Assembly (NCBI GenBank): GCA_937136025.1
Contig: CAKZOC010000136.1
Location: 1 to 43,753, forward strand
Direction of reading: 5' to 3'
Length of the DNA stretch: 43,753 nt
Source of the DNA: an uncultured Bacteroidota bacterium
GTDB lineage: Bacteria > Bacteroidota > Bacteroidia > Flavobacteriales > Flavobacteriaceae
The translations under genes and the position numbers were made by a program. Positions 1 through 9,610 of the stretch are shown piece after piece; the first letter of the stretch is position 1; the number at the start of each line of letters is the position of its first letter. The notes under the pieces are model-generated. The model was not told where the DNA came from. It saw nothing but the letters and a program-made list of their open reading frames with translations, and searched no databases.

Positions 1-2
1 AT

Positions 3-1325
3 ATGAAAATCACCGTAGTAGGAACCGGATATGTAGGCCTGGTCACCGGGACCTGTTTGGCGGAAACAGGCAATGAAGTGGTCTGTGTGGATATAGACGC
101 AGACAAGGTAAAACGGATGCAATCCGGGGAGGTGCCGATTTACGAACCCCATTTGGATGTGCTTTTTGAACGGAATATAGAGGCGGGCCGGCTGACGTTT
201 ACTACTTCCCTGGAGGAAGGCCTTGAACATGGGGTTATTGTTTTTCTGGCTTTGCCCACTCCGGAAGATGAGGATGGCTCTGCAGACTTGAAATATGTGC
301 TTGGGGTATCTGAACAAATAGGCCACTTACTAAAGGAATACCGCGTTATTGTCGATAAGAGCACCGTTCCTGTCGGGACATCAGAAAAGGTCCAAAAGGC
401 AATTGCCAAAAATGCCAGATGTGATTTTGATGTGGTCTCCAACCCTGAATTTCTCCGGGAAGGGTTCGCCGTAGACGATTTTCTCAAGCCGGAACGCATT
501 GTCATCGGGTCGAGCTCTGATCGGGCGACAGATCTGATGAAAAAACTCTATAAACCTTTTGTGAGATCGGGGAACCCCATGATTGTGATGGACGAAAAAT
601 CCGCAGAACTCACCAAATATGCGGCAAACGCATTCCTGGCCACAAAAATTACCTTTATGAATGAGATCGCTAACTTTTGCGAGAAGGTTGGAGCGGATGT
701 GGACAAGGTGCGAATAGGAATCGGAACCGATTCCCGAATTGGGAAACGATTTCTCTTCCCGGGCATCGGATATGGAGGCTCCTGTTTCCCGAAGGACGTC
801 AAAGCCCTTCATAAGTCCGGAAAGGATTCCGGCTATGAATTTCAAATCCTCGAGGCGGTCATCGATGTAAACCACAGGCAGAAGACCATTTTAATCCCCA
901 GGATACTCGAGTATTTCGGGGGAGACCTCAAGGGTAAAAAAATTGGCGTTTGGGGCCTGGCCTTTAAACCGGAAACGGATGACATCAGAGAAGCCCCGGC
1001 CTTGTATTTGATTGAGGAACTTTTACAGCTCGGCGCAGAGGTCACGGCCTTTGATCCGGAGGCTATGGAGAATGTCAAGCGAAGAATGGGGGACCGGATT
1101 TCATATGCCACGCGTATGTATGGGGTTCTGGAAGATGCAGATGCCCTGGTTATTTGTACGGAATGGGGTGTTTTCAGAAACCCTAATTTTAACCGGATGA
1201 AGGAATTGTTACGGGAGCCGGTCATTTTCGATGGCCGGAATTTATACGACACCGAAGAGATACAGTCGGAAGGGTTTTATTACGCTTCAATCGGCAGGGG
1301 ACATGAAGGAACACTCAAAAACTAA
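3..1325 (+). CDS. ugd: UDP-glucose 6-dehydrogenase
   Basis: N-terminal Rossmann motif MKITVVGTGYVGLVTG; catalytic motif GGSCFPKDV; full-length 440 aa ORF. Confidence 0.95.
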   Translation: MKITVVGTGYVGLVTGTCLAETGNEVVCVDIDADKVKRMQSGEVPIYEPHLDVLFERNIEAGRLTFTTSLEEGLEHGVIVFLALPTPEDEDGSADLKYVLGVSEQIGHLLKEYRVIVDKSTVPVGTSEKVQKAIAKNARCDFDVVSNPEFLREGFAVDDFLKPERIVIGSSSDRATDLMKKLYKPFVRSGNPMIVMDEKSAELTKYAANAFLATKITFMNEIANFCEKVGADVDKVRIGIGTDSRIGKRFLFPGIGYGGSCFPKDVKALHKSGKDSGYEFQILEAVIDVNHRQKTILIPRILEYFGGDLKGKKIGVWGLAFKPETDDIREAPALYLIEELLQLGAEVTAFDPEAMENVKRRMGDRISYATRMYGVLEDADALVICTEWGVFRNPNFNRMKELLREPVIFDGRNLYDTEEIQSEGFYYASIGRGHEGTLKN

Positions 1326-1331
1326 AAACGT

Positions 1332-2318
1332 TTGAAACGAATTTTGATTACTGGAGCGGCTGGGTTTTTAGGGTCTCATCTCTGTGACCGCTTTATCGCG
1401 GAGGGTTACCGCGTTATTGCCATGGACAACCTGATTACAGGGGATCTTAAGAACATTGAACATCTTTTTAAGCTCGAAAATTTTGAGTTCTATCATCATG
1501 ACGTTACGAAGTTTGTGCATGTGCCCGGGGAGTTGCATTATATTCTTCATTTTGCCTCTCCCGCCAGCCCCATTGACTATTTAAAAATACCTATTCAAAC
1601 CTTGAAAGTAGGGGCACTCGGCACACATAATTTGCTTGGGCTGGCCAAAGAGAAACAGGCGCGTATCCTTATTGCAAGTACTTCTGAAGTATATGGAGAT
1701 CCTTTGGTCCATCCCCAATCTGAGGACTATTACGGAAATGTAAACACCATTAGTCCGAGAGGAGTATACGATGAGGCCAAACGGTTTCAGGAGTCTATTA
1801 CCATGGCCTATCACCGGTTTCACGGCCTGGAAACGCGAATTGCGCGAATTTTCAACACCTATGGCCCGAGAATGCGTCTGAATGACGGTCGGGTGATTCC
1901 TGCTTTTATGGGTCAGGCACTTCGGGGAGAAGACCTTACCGTCTTTGGCGATGGAAAGCAGACGCGATCTTTTTGTTATGTGGATGATCAGATAGAGGGA
2001 ATCTACAGGTTGTTGCTTTCGGATTATAGCCTTCCTGTGAATATCGGAAACCCCGGGGAAATCTCCATCCTGGAATTCGCTGAGGAAATTATAAGGTTAA
2101 CAGGGACTCGCCAAAAAATCATCTTTAAACCCCTTCCTCAGGACGACCCCCTCCAAAGGCAACCGGATATTTCCAGGGCCAAGGAGGTATTGGGTTGGGA
2201 GCCCGAAGTAGGCAGGCAGGAGGGCATGAAAACCACCTTTGAATACTTTAAATCCCTTTCCAGGGAGGAACTCGAAAAAAGGGAACACCGGGACTTCAGC
2301 AAACGGAATACCTACTGA
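1332..2318 (+). CDS. UDP-glucuronate decarboxylase (UDP-xylose synthase), SDR-family NAD-dependent epimerase
   Basis: TTG start; [31 protein letters not shown]...YDEAKR (SYK-type catalytic motif); [10 protein letters not shown]; follows ugd. Confidence 0.9.
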   Translation: MKRILITGAAGFLGSHLCDRFIAEGYRVIAMDNLITGDLKNIEHLFKLENFEFYHHDVTKFVHVPGELHYILHFASPASPIDYLKIPIQTLKVGALGTHNLLGLAKEKQARILIASTSEVYGDPLVHPQSEDYYGNVNTISPRGVYDEAKRFQESITMAYHRFHGLETRIARIFNTYGPRMRLNDGRVIPAFMGQALRGEDLTVFGDGKQTRSFCYVDDQIEGIYRLLLSDYSLPVNIGNPGEISILEFAEEIIRLTGTRQKIIFKPLPQDDPLQRQPDISRAKEVLGWEPEVGRQEGMKTTFEYFKSLSREELEKREHRDFSKRNTY

Positions 2319-2382
2319 AATAATCTTTAAGAACACTGAGGATTATAGGTCTCAAGACCTATTTTTGTCTAAAATCGATCCT

Positions 2383-3657
2383 ATGAATATTTTGGTACTT
2401 GGGTCAGGGGGGCGGGAACACGCCCTGGCCTGGAAACTACACCAAAGCCAAGCTGTTGAGAATTTGTTTGTAGCTCCCGGAAATGCGGGAACTGCGGAAT
2501 TTGCAGAAAACATACCGCTTGCTGTTTCTGATTTTGAAGCGATTCGGGAAGCCGTGCTGAGCAGGAAGATAGACCTTGTTTTGGTGGGGCCTGAAGTACC
2601 TTTAGTCATGGGGATTCAGGATTACTTCAAAAGCAACCCCTCCCTGGCCAATATTGCCTTGATTGGGCCTTCGAAGATTGGAGCTCAGTTGGAAGGAAGC
2701 AAAGAATTCGCCAAAAAATTTATGGAACGGCACGGGATTCCCACCGCAGCCTACAGGAGTTTCGGGGTAAGTGACCTCGAGGATGCGTATCGTTTTCTGG
2801 AAACGATCCCCCCTCCATATGTGTTGAAAGCAGATGGCCTGGCGGCGGGCAAGGGGGTGCTGATTCTCAACGAGATCGAGACGGCCAAATCTGAATTGCA
2901 GGAAATGCTGGTTGAAGCTAAGTTTGGAGCAGCCAGCAGCAGAGTGGTTATCGAAGCATTTTTATCCGGAATTGAATTGAGTTGTTTTGTGCTTACCGAT
3001 GGAAAAGACTATAAAATCTTGCCGACCGCCAAAGACTACAAGCGGATAGGTGAAGGGGATACAGGGTTGAATACCGGGGGGATGGGGGCCATTTCACCTG
3101 TAGGTTTTGCGGATGCCGCATTTATGGAAAAGGTGGAATCACGAATCATAAAGCCAACGGTTGAAGGCCTCAAAAAGGAAAACATCCCGTATACCGGATT
3201 CATTTTTATCGGACTCATTAAGGTTGGGGACGACCCCTTCGTTATTGAGTACAATGTGCGGATGGGCGATCCGGAAACCGAAGTGGTCATCCCGCGCATA
3301 CAGACCGACCTGGCAGACCTTTTAAAGGCCACAGCCAATGGAACTCTGAAAGAAATAGATCTGGAGATTCACAAGGAAGCGGCTGCTACGGTGATGATGG
3401 TCTCCGGAGGATATCCCGAAGCCTATCAGAAGGGGTATGCGATACGGGGGCTGGACTCCGTTAAGGAAGCGACGGTGTTTCATGCAGGCACGCAGACAGA
3501 CTCCAATGGAGCCGTGGTTACGAGTGGGGGCAGGGTTCTTGCGGTAACAGCTCTTGGAGCGGACTTTAAAGAATGCCTGCGGAAGGCGTATAAGGGGGTC
3601 TCAGAAATACAATTTCAGGATGCCTACTACCGAACCGATATTGGCTTTGATCTTTAA
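2383..3657 (+). CDS. purD: Phosphoribosylamine--glycine ligase
   Basis: MNILVLGSGGREHALAWKL; GPEVPLVMGI; LKADGLAAGKGV; YNVRMGDPETE. Start set at the internal ATG rather than the ORF-track start at 2239, which overlaps uxs. Confidence 0.95.
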   Translation: MNILVLGSGGREHALAWKLHQSQAVENLFVAPGNAGTAEFAENIPLAVSDFEAIREAVLSRKIDLVLVGPEVPLVMGIQDYFKSNPSLANIALIGPSKIGAQLEGSKEFAKKFMERHGIPTAAYRSFGVSDLEDAYRFLETIPPPYVLKADGLAAGKGVLILNEIETAKSELQEMLVEAKFGAASSRVVIEAFLSGIELSCFVLTDGKDYKILPTAKDYKRIGEGDTGLNTGGMGAISPVGFADAAFMEKVESRIIKPTVEGLKKENIPYTGFIFIGLIKVGDDPFVIEYNVRMGDPETEVVIPRIQTDLADLLKATANGTLKEIDLEIHKEAAATVMMVSGGYPEAYQKGYAIRGLDSVKEATVFHAGTQTDSNGAVVTSGGRVLAVTALGADFKECLRKAYKGVSEIQFQDAYYRTDIGFDL

Positions 3658-3686
3658 GGACCCAAAAAACACTTAAAAGGGAAAAA

Positions 3687-3908
3687 TCAGAGATACGAGT
3701 GCGCGGTCACGGTGTGATCTTCCTCGCCTCGCTCCTCAAACAAACGGATTTGCCTCAGCCAGTAGACCAGGGCAATTACCCCGATAATGGCGAAGATCCA
3801 GTTGACGGAATTGGCCGTCCACCAATTCTGCATTTCTCTGAAAAAATCAAACGGAGCAAAGAGTCCGTTTACAAATAAATTTTCTATCCCCTCAAAAAAA
3901 GCTTTCAT
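3687..3908 (-). CDS. Small membrane protein, DUF6341-like (Flavobacteria-specific)
   Basis: 73 aa with one hydrophobic helix (WIFAIIGVIALVYWL); divergent from the DUF6427-like gene. Confidence 0.7.
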   Translation of the reverse strand: MKAFFEGIENLFVNGLFAPFDFFREMQNWWTANSVNWIFAIIGVIALVYWLRQIRLFEERGEEDHTVTAHSYL

Positions 3909-3927
3909 TCTGGCTATATTTACCCTG

Positions 3928-3935
3928 CAAATTTA
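3928..3935 (-). promoter_or_regulatory. Bacteroidota -7 promoter element TAAATTTG (TAnnTTTG)
   Basis: Exact consensus on the minus strand, 20 nt upstream of the ATG of the 3687-3908 gene. Confidence 0.5.
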
Positions 3936-3947
3936 CGAAAACCATCG

Positions 3948-4886
3948 ATGATTTCAAGTCTTTTCGGTAAAACAAGGCCTGTAAATTACATCCTGGTTTT
4001 ATCTGTTGTCTTTATCTTTTTTTCACTCGCCCAACTCCACCAGGGCGAGACATTCGCTTTGTCGTCCTATTTTTTATGGATACTGGCGGGGTTGTGTAGT
4101 CTTTTGCTCTCTTTGTTCCTGGTCAATTTCATCGTTCAAAGAAATCAACTGACGGCCGCAGATTCCTATGCCATGCTTTTCTATGCCCAATTTTGCATCC
4201 TTTTTCAGGAATTCTTCACAGACCCTATCGTTCTGATGGCCGCATTTTTTCTGCTGCTGGCCCAAAGGAGGCTCATCAGCATGAAGTCCCTGAAGAATCT
4301 GAAAGAAAAAATATTTGATGCGGCACTCTATATTTTTGTGGCGAGTCTTTTTGTGAACTGGACACTCCTGTTTATTCTGATCGTTTGGATTTACATTTAT
4401 TTTTACACCCCCAAGAAGATTAATTACTGGCTCATTCCCATTGCAGCCGCAGTCACTGTGGCCCTGACCTCCTGGTCTGTTTTTTTCCTTTCCGGGGATC
4501 CGCAATATCTCTTTAACCATTTTGCCTTTTCCCTGGAGCCTTTGAAAATCGCAGAGGTCCCAACCTTTTCAGCAGTGAAAACTGCCGGCTTTTTAATTTT
4601 GATATCGATGGCCGGGATAGTAGCGTTTATCAAACAGGGAAAATCCGGACAGGGCCGGCTGACGCAACTCAGACTGCTTGTCATTGCATGGTTTGCCGGA
4701 ATAGTAATCGCTTTTTTGACGGGAGAGCGATTTATAAGCGCTGTCGGATTTGCCTTTTTGGCCTCGGCAGTCTTCGCGGCGCGTTATGTGGAGTCTATCC
4801 GGAAAGATTTTATCAAAGACATTGTCATGTACGGTTTTACAGCAGTCTCCATACTGGTTTTCTTCCTGGAATGGGTAGTAAAATAA
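3948..4886 (+). CDS. Polytopic membrane protein, DUF6427-like
   Basis: 312 aa, many hydrophobic helices; paired with the DUF6341-like gene. Confidence 0.7.
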   Translation: MISSLFGKTRPVNYILVLSVVFIFFSLAQLHQGETFALSSYFLWILAGLCSLLLSLFLVNFIVQRNQLTAADSYAMLFYAQFCILFQEFFTDPIVLMAAFFLLLAQRRLISMKSLKNLKEKIFDAALYIFVASLFVNWTLLFILIVWIYIYFYTPKKINYWLIPIAAAVTVALTSWSVFFLSGDPQYLFNHFAFSLEPLKIAEVPTFSAVKTAGFLILISMAGIVAFIKQGKSGQGRLTQLRLLVIAWFAGIVIAFLTGERFISAVGFAFLASAVFAARYVESIRKDFIKDIVMYGFTAVSILVFFLEWVVK

Positions 4887-4890
4887 GCGG

Positions 4891-4898
4891 TATATTTG
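4891..4898 (+). promoter_or_regulatory. Bacteroidota -7 promoter element TATATTTG
   Basis: Exact TAnnTTTG 16 nt upstream of the DUF4254 ATG at 4915. Confidence 0.45.
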
Positions 4899-4914
4899 TG
4901 TCAAAGACTTCAGT

Positions 4915-5520
4915 ATGTTCAGCAATTTCGCCTTTGGAATTTTTGAAGAGAGTATCGGTAAATACCACATAGCAGACCGGGTAGATCAGCCTTTTGAAAA
5001 CCCTTATCCCACCGAAGATATCGCACACTTGCTCTATAGGAAAAACTGGATAGATACCGTTCAGTGGCATTATGAGGATCTGATACGAGACCCGGAGATC
5101 GATCCTGTGGCAGCACTTGAATTGAAGCGAAAGATCGACGCCAGTAATCAGCAGCGTACCGATTTGGTGGAATACATAGACAGTTATTTTCTGAACAAAT
5201 ACAAGAAAGTCGCCATTGCAGATAAGGCACAGATAAACACGGAGAGCCCGGCCTGGGCGATTGACCGGCTTTCGATTCTGGCGTTGAAAATCTATCACAT
5301 GCGGGAGGAGGCAGAAAGGACTGATGCCAGCGATGCGCATCGGGACGCCTGCCAGAGCAAACTGCAGGTGCTCCTCGAACAGCGACAGGACTTATCCATA
5401 GCCATAGATCAGTTGCTGGAAGATATCTCAAAAGGGGACAAGTACATGAAAGTGTATAAACAAATGAAGATGTACAATGACGATGAGTTAAACCCCGTAC
5501 TGCGTGGGAAAAGGAAATAA
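4915..5520 (+). CDS. DUF4254 domain-containing protein
   Basis: 201 aa; HYEDLIRDPEIDP and NQQRTDLVEYID; adjacent to a GT9 gene, as often seen in Bacteroidota. Confidence 0.75.
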   Translation: MFSNFAFGIFEESIGKYHIADRVDQPFENPYPTEDIAHLLYRKNWIDTVQWHYEDLIRDPEIDPVAALELKRKIDASNQQRTDLVEYIDSYFLNKYKKVAIADKAQINTESPAWAIDRLSILALKIYHMREEAERTDASDAHRDACQSKLQVLLEQRQDLSIAIDQLLEDISKGDKYMKVYKQMKMYNDDELNPVLRGKRK

Positions 5521-6559
5521 AAAGCGTATTCTGGCCATTCGTCTCTCCGCCCTGGGGGATGTGGCCATGACTGTTCCCGTTTTGCTGTCGGTGACGCGTT
5601 TAAATCCTGAAGTCCGGTTCCTTTTCATTACTAAAACACATTTTGCACCGGTTTTAGAGCGCCTGAATAATCTCGAAGTCCACCCCTTTGAAGCGAAGGG
5701 GATTCACAAAGGACTCAGAGGAATCTGGCGCTTACGAGGGGAATTGAAAGGAGAAAACTTCGAGGCTGTCGCAGACCTGCACGCTGTATTGAGAACGGGA
5801 GTCCTTAAACTCCTTTTCTCTTTTTCGGGCAAGCCCTTTGAAAGTTTGCAGAAGGGAAGAAAGGAAAAGAGGAGACTCACCTCGGGAGACCCTGTGGGGT
5901 TTAAACCACTTAAAAGTACCCATGAACGCTATGCCGACGTTTTTAGACGCCTGGGCTATAAAGCTTCACCCAACGCAGGCGATATACTAAAACAGGAAGT
6001 CTGGCCGAATAATTTTGATGATGGGCTGACCCAATCGGGTTGGAGAAGGGTGGGTTTGGCTCCCTTTGCTGCACATTCGGGTAAATGCTATCCAGAATTA
6101 CAAATGAAAGAGCTCATCGAGCTTTTGGGAACCGTTCCGAATTTGAGGGTGTACCTGTTTGGAGGGGGTCAACGGGAAATTGAAGTGCTGGATTCGTGGG
6201 AAAAAGAATTTCCCTACTGCGTGTCTGTTGCGGGCAAATTGCCGTTGACACAAGAACTGGCACTGATTTCTAACCTCCGGCTCATGATTTCAATGGATAG
6301 CGGGAACGGGCACCTGGCCGCCATGTACGGACTTCCCGTCCTGACCCTCTGGGGGGTAACACATCCCTACGCGGGGTTCGCGCCATTTAATCAACCCGAA
6401 GCGAATAGTTTGTTGTCTAATCGTGAGAAGTATCCTGCCATACCGACCTCGGTGTATGGAAATAAAGTACCCGAAGGTTATGATAAAGTCATGGAGTCCA
6501 TTCCCGCAGGACGGGTTTACAAACGGGTTTTAGAAGTATTGAAAGAGTCTGATCACTAG
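5504..6559 (+). CDS. Glycosyltransferase family 9 (ADP-heptose--LPS heptosyltransferase-like)
   Basis: ILAIRLSALGDVAMTVPVLLSV; MISMDSGNGHLAAMYGLPVLTLWGVTHPYAGFAP; GTG start overlapping the DUF4254 gene by 17 nt. Confidence 0.9.
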   Translation: MGKGNKKRILAIRLSALGDVAMTVPVLLSVTRLNPEVRFLFITKTHFAPVLERLNNLEVHPFEAKGIHKGLRGIWRLRGELKGENFEAVADLHAVLRTGVLKLLFSFSGKPFESLQKGRKEKRRLTSGDPVGFKPLKSTHERYADVFRRLGYKASPNAGDILKQEVWPNNFDDGLTQSGWRRVGLAPFAAHSGKCYPELQMKELIELLGTVPNLRVYLFGGGQREIEVLDSWEKEFPYCVSVAGKLPLTQELALISNLRLMISMDSGNGHLAAMYGLPVLTLWGVTHPYAGFAPFNQPEANSLLSNREKYPAIPTSVYGNKVPEGYDKVMESIPAGRVYKRVLEVLKESDH

Positions 6560-7170
6560 AAAGTGGACTTCAGCGACATGCCCTTAAAGTAAGTCCGGAG
6601 CTGTTGCATATACTGATACCGCAGCATTCGGGGATTTCCCCCGACCATCAGGGTCCGGATCCCGAAATAGGAAGCCATAATATAGGAAGCGATGCCCTCA
6701 CTGTCGTGATGCCGCTCCAGATAGCCGTCGGACTTGCCTTTTTGGAGTGCAGTAACCAGACTGACCTCCCAGACCCTGGTAATGTCGTTGAGGTAACTGG
6801 AGATTTGATCGTTCCTGCCGTTAAACTCCGACATAAAGTTGCCCAGGACAAAACCAAAATCCATGGGGTTGTGCTCTGCGGTTTCAAGGGCGTTTTCCAG
6901 GCACAATTCAATGCTTTGAAACGGATTCTCCTTTCCTTCAATGGGCTCAATAAGCATACTGTAAACTTTACGAAACAACAGGTGTTGTACAATACTGATC
7001 ATAAAGTCTTCTTTCGACTGGAAGTGATAATAGAAGGCTCCCTTGGAGAGCTCCAAAGCTTTGAGGATATCGTCCAGACTCGTCCTGTAGTAGCCTTTTT
7101 GATAGAATAACTCCAGCCCTTTTTGCTGCATTCGGTTGATGGTCGCTCGACTTTTCAGATTTTTTTCCAT
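6556..7170 (-). CDS. TetR/AcrR family transcriptional regulator
   Basis: MEKNLKSRATINRMQQKGLELFYQKGYYRTSLDDILKALELSKGAFYYHFQSKEDF is a TetR helix-turn-helix; start set at internal ATG 7170. Confidence 0.9.
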   Translation of the reverse strand: MEKNLKSRATINRMQQKGLELFYQKGYYRTSLDDILKALELSKGAFYYHFQSKEDFMISIVQHLLFRKVYSMLIEPIEGKENPFQSIELCLENALETAEHNPMDFGFVLGNFMSEFNGRNDQISSYLNDITRVWEVSLVTALQKGKSDGYLERHHDSEGIASYIMASYFGIRTLMVGGNPRMLRYQYMQQLRTYFKGMSLKSTF

Positions 7171-7241
7171 AAAACGGGAATTTTGATAAAACAGACCTGC
7201 CGGTCGCTTTACCCTAACTTCGTAAACCGGACAGAGAGGTA

Positions 7242-7281
7242 AAAACATCGACGAAATACACAAAACATCGATGAAATGCAT
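7242..7281. repeat. Two-copy imperfect tandem repeat, period 20 bp (AAAACATCGAYGAAATRCAY)
   Basis: AAAACATCGACGAAATACAC followed directly by AAAACATCGATGAAATGCAT, 17/20 identical. Confidence 0.7.
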
Positions 7282-7394
7282 TTTCTTAAAAAGATAAGGC
7301 ACCCGATCTGGAGTGGAACAGACTCGTTGGTTTGTCCAATTCCGGTCCTGGAAAGGAGTTTTTGGCCTAAAATCAGTCGAAATTCATGGCAAAT

Positions 7395-8450
7395 TCAGGT
7401 TACCACACCCTGACAACTGCTCCCGGCACCCGCTGTGCACCCATAGCAGTGTTGAGAGATGACGATCTCGCGGTCTTTTAAGAGGTTCTCCTGAAAATCC
7501 CGGATGTGTTGTACGCTGTTATTGACCTTCAGCCCAAGCATCTGATTGAAATCACAGTCATAGAGCCAGCCATCCCAACTCACAGAAATAGTATTGGTAC
7601 ACATCACGTTGCTGACCGCTGCGGGATTATAAGCATCTACGAGTGCGGTCATATACTCCTCGTAGTTTTCGGAGGCGATAAGGTAATCGAGGAAGCGGGC
7701 AATCGGAAGGTTGGTTATGGTAAACAGACTATTAAACTCAATCCCGAAGTCCTCTTTGAGTGCTTTTTTAAAATCGCGCTCCAGCGCCTCCTGATTCCCG
7801 GGAAGGAAAGCTCCTGAAGGGTTGTAAACCAAATCGAGTTGGAGTGAACTTCCGGGAATGCCATAGCCTGCTTTGTTCAGCTCCTGCAGCGCTTTTATGG
7901 ATTTGTCAAAGACCCCGTCACCTCTTTGTTTGTCCGTTTTTCCACGAGTGTAGTGGGGCAATGATGAAACAACGTGGACACCATGTTTGGCAAAAAAATC
8001 GGGGAGATCATGGTATTTTTTATTGGCCCGGATGATCGTCAGGTTGGAGCGTACTATGAAATCCCGGATCCCGGCCTCAGCGGCTTGTTCCACAAACCAC
8101 CTGAAATTCGGATTCATCTCCGGGGCACCTCCGGTAAGGTCAAGGGTGTGGGCCCCTGTGGTCCTTATGACCTCAAGGCATTCTTCCATCGTTTCCAGTG
8201 TCATGATTTCTTTTCGATCCGGGCCGGCATCTACATGACAGTGCTCGCACACCTGATTGCACATATAACCCACATTGATCTGAAGAATTTCAAGTGAGTG
8301 CGGGCGTAAGACCTCATGCCCGGATGCTGTGAGCTTATCCCGGAAGAAAGGCAGCTCCCCGGATTCAAACAAGGACCCGTTGAGGATTTCCAGCTGTCTG
8401 TTTGTATTCGCCAGGTCTTTCTCCCTGGCTTTTAGTGACTTAGTGGCCAT
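7395..8450 (-). CDS. arsS: Radical SAM protein, arsenosugar biosynthesis ArsS-type
   Basis: Radical SAM CxxxCxxC (CNQVCEHCHVDAGPDRKE); LDLTGGAPEMNP; C-terminal Cys-rich CYGCTAGAGSSCQGVVT; neighbours are arsenosugar-associated families. Confidence 0.85.
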   Translation of the reverse strand: MATKSLKAREKDLANTNRQLEILNGSLFESGELPFFRDKLTASGHEVLRPHSLEILQINVGYMCNQVCEHCHVDAGPDRKEIMTLETMEECLEVIRTTGAHTLDLTGGAPEMNPNFRWFVEQAAEAGIRDFIVRSNLTIIRANKKYHDLPDFFAKHGVHVVSSLPHYTRGKTDKQRGDGVFDKSIKALQELNKAGYGIPGSSLQLDLVYNPSGAFLPGNQEALERDFKKALKEDFGIEFNSLFTITNLPIARFLDYLIASENYEEYMTALVDAYNPAAVSNVMCTNTISVSWDGWLYDCDFNQMLGLKVNNSVQHIRDFQENLLKDREIVISQHCYGCTAGAGSSCQGVVT

Positions 8451-8490
8451 GTTTTAATTTTTATTGCTTCATAATTTTCGATATCGAAGC

Positions 8491-8826
8491 TTACATTGAG
8501 AGCTTTTCGTACTTATTCATCATTTGAACCCCGTGAACCAGGGTAGCTCCGCTTTCAATAGCGGCCCCTGCGTGAACGGCCTCCATCATTTCTTCTTTGG
8601 TGATGCCGCGTTCCAGGCCGTCTTTGGTATAAGCGTCTATACAGTAAGGACACTTTACAACGTGCGCCACAGCCAGGGCGATAAGTGATTTTTCGCGTGC
8701 GCTCAGGGCTCCTTCTTCAAATACTTTTCCGTAATAATCGAAGAATTTTTCACCCAGCGCTTCACTCCATTCGGTAATCTTGCCAAATTTTCTAAGGTCT
8801 GCGGGATTATAATATTCTGATGCCAT
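8491..8826 (-). CDS. Carboxymuconolactone decarboxylase family, arsenosugar biosynthesis-associated peroxidase-like protein
   Basis: 111 aa; EKSLIALAVAHVVKCPYCIDAYTKDGLERGITKEEMMEAVHAGAAIESGATLVHG, with the CxxC of AhpD-like/CMD proteins. Confidence 0.85.
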   Translation of the reverse strand: MASEYYNPADLRKFGKITEWSEALGEKFFDYYGKVFEEGALSAREKSLIALAVAHVVKCPYCIDAYTKDGLERGITKEEMMEAVHAGAAIESGATLVHGVQMMNKYEKLSM

Positions 8827-8935
8827 GGTTTTACAAATTATTTGTGAATGTTTAGGGATTTTAGACCGTCCGTGTGGCGTCCAATGCGTTTAGGGATCTC
8901 CGGGACCCCTTACTAATTTTCAATGAAAAGTAAAC

Positions 8936-9610
8936 TTAGTACGGAGAGCCTTTATTGAAAGGAACGGATACGTAAAGGTCGAAAACCGGATTTTCCCATA
9001 CCCTGGGCAGAATGGGTCGTACAGAGAGAAAACTCAAAAGCAACTGATACATCCGGGAAGCGAGAAACCGGGATGGAGAGCGCCAGTTTTGGCAATCTTC
9101 CGGGGCGTCGAGGTCCAGAAGGGACGGCAGTACTTCACAACGACCTCCGACAGAAAGGGTCCAATACAATAACGCCTTAAACAGATTTTTTTCCTGCCAG
9201 GGGAGCAGGATGAAGGATTCAAAGTCAAAATGCTGCCGGTTTATACCGATGAGGTAAGTGCCGCCGTCCGCTGTGGGCCCGAATACTGTTTTTCCCTCTT
9301 CCAGTAACGCCGCAGTACCTTTGAGGGTCTCTGTCCGAAGATCGGGACTGTCATTGCCAATGACCAAAAGGTGTTCTATCCCCTGGTCATAAAGGGACTT
9401 CATGGCGTTCCCCAGGCGTTCCCCGAATGAAGTACCGGTCTGAGATTTTTCGTCTATATGAAAGACGGGTAAACCGGCACGCCTCGCTTTTAACTTTGTT
9501 TGGGTCGTCAGTTCCGCGATAAACCGCTCTCCCCCGCACATACCTTTATCTCGGGCATCCAAATGGGCGCTGCGCGCAAAAAGTAAAATGGCGGAAGTTT
9601 GGGTCGTCAA
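8936..9610 (-). CDS. DUF2064 / TIGR04282-like arsenosugar biosynthesis glycosyltransferase
   Basis: AILLFARSAH...TKLKARRAGLPVFHIDEK; LLVIGNDSPDLRTETLKGTAALL; GPTADGGTYLIGI. Confidence 0.8.
   Translation of the reverse strand: MTTQTSAILLFARSAHLDARDKGMCGGERFIAELTTQTKLKARRAGLPVFHIDEKSQTGTSFGERLGNAMKSLYDQGIEHLLVIGNDSPDLRTETLKGTAALLEEGKTVFGPTADGGTYLIGINRQHFDFESFILLPWQEKNLFKALLYWTLSVGGRCEVLPSLLDLDAPEDCQNWRSPSRFLASRMYQLLLSFLSVRPILPRVWENPVFDLYVSVPFNKGSPY

Noticed and set aside
4919-5431. 170-aa and 167-aa minus-strand ORFs (4837-5431)
   Set aside because: Overlap the DUF4254 CDS on the opposite strand; Cys/Arg/Pro-rich nonsense composition.
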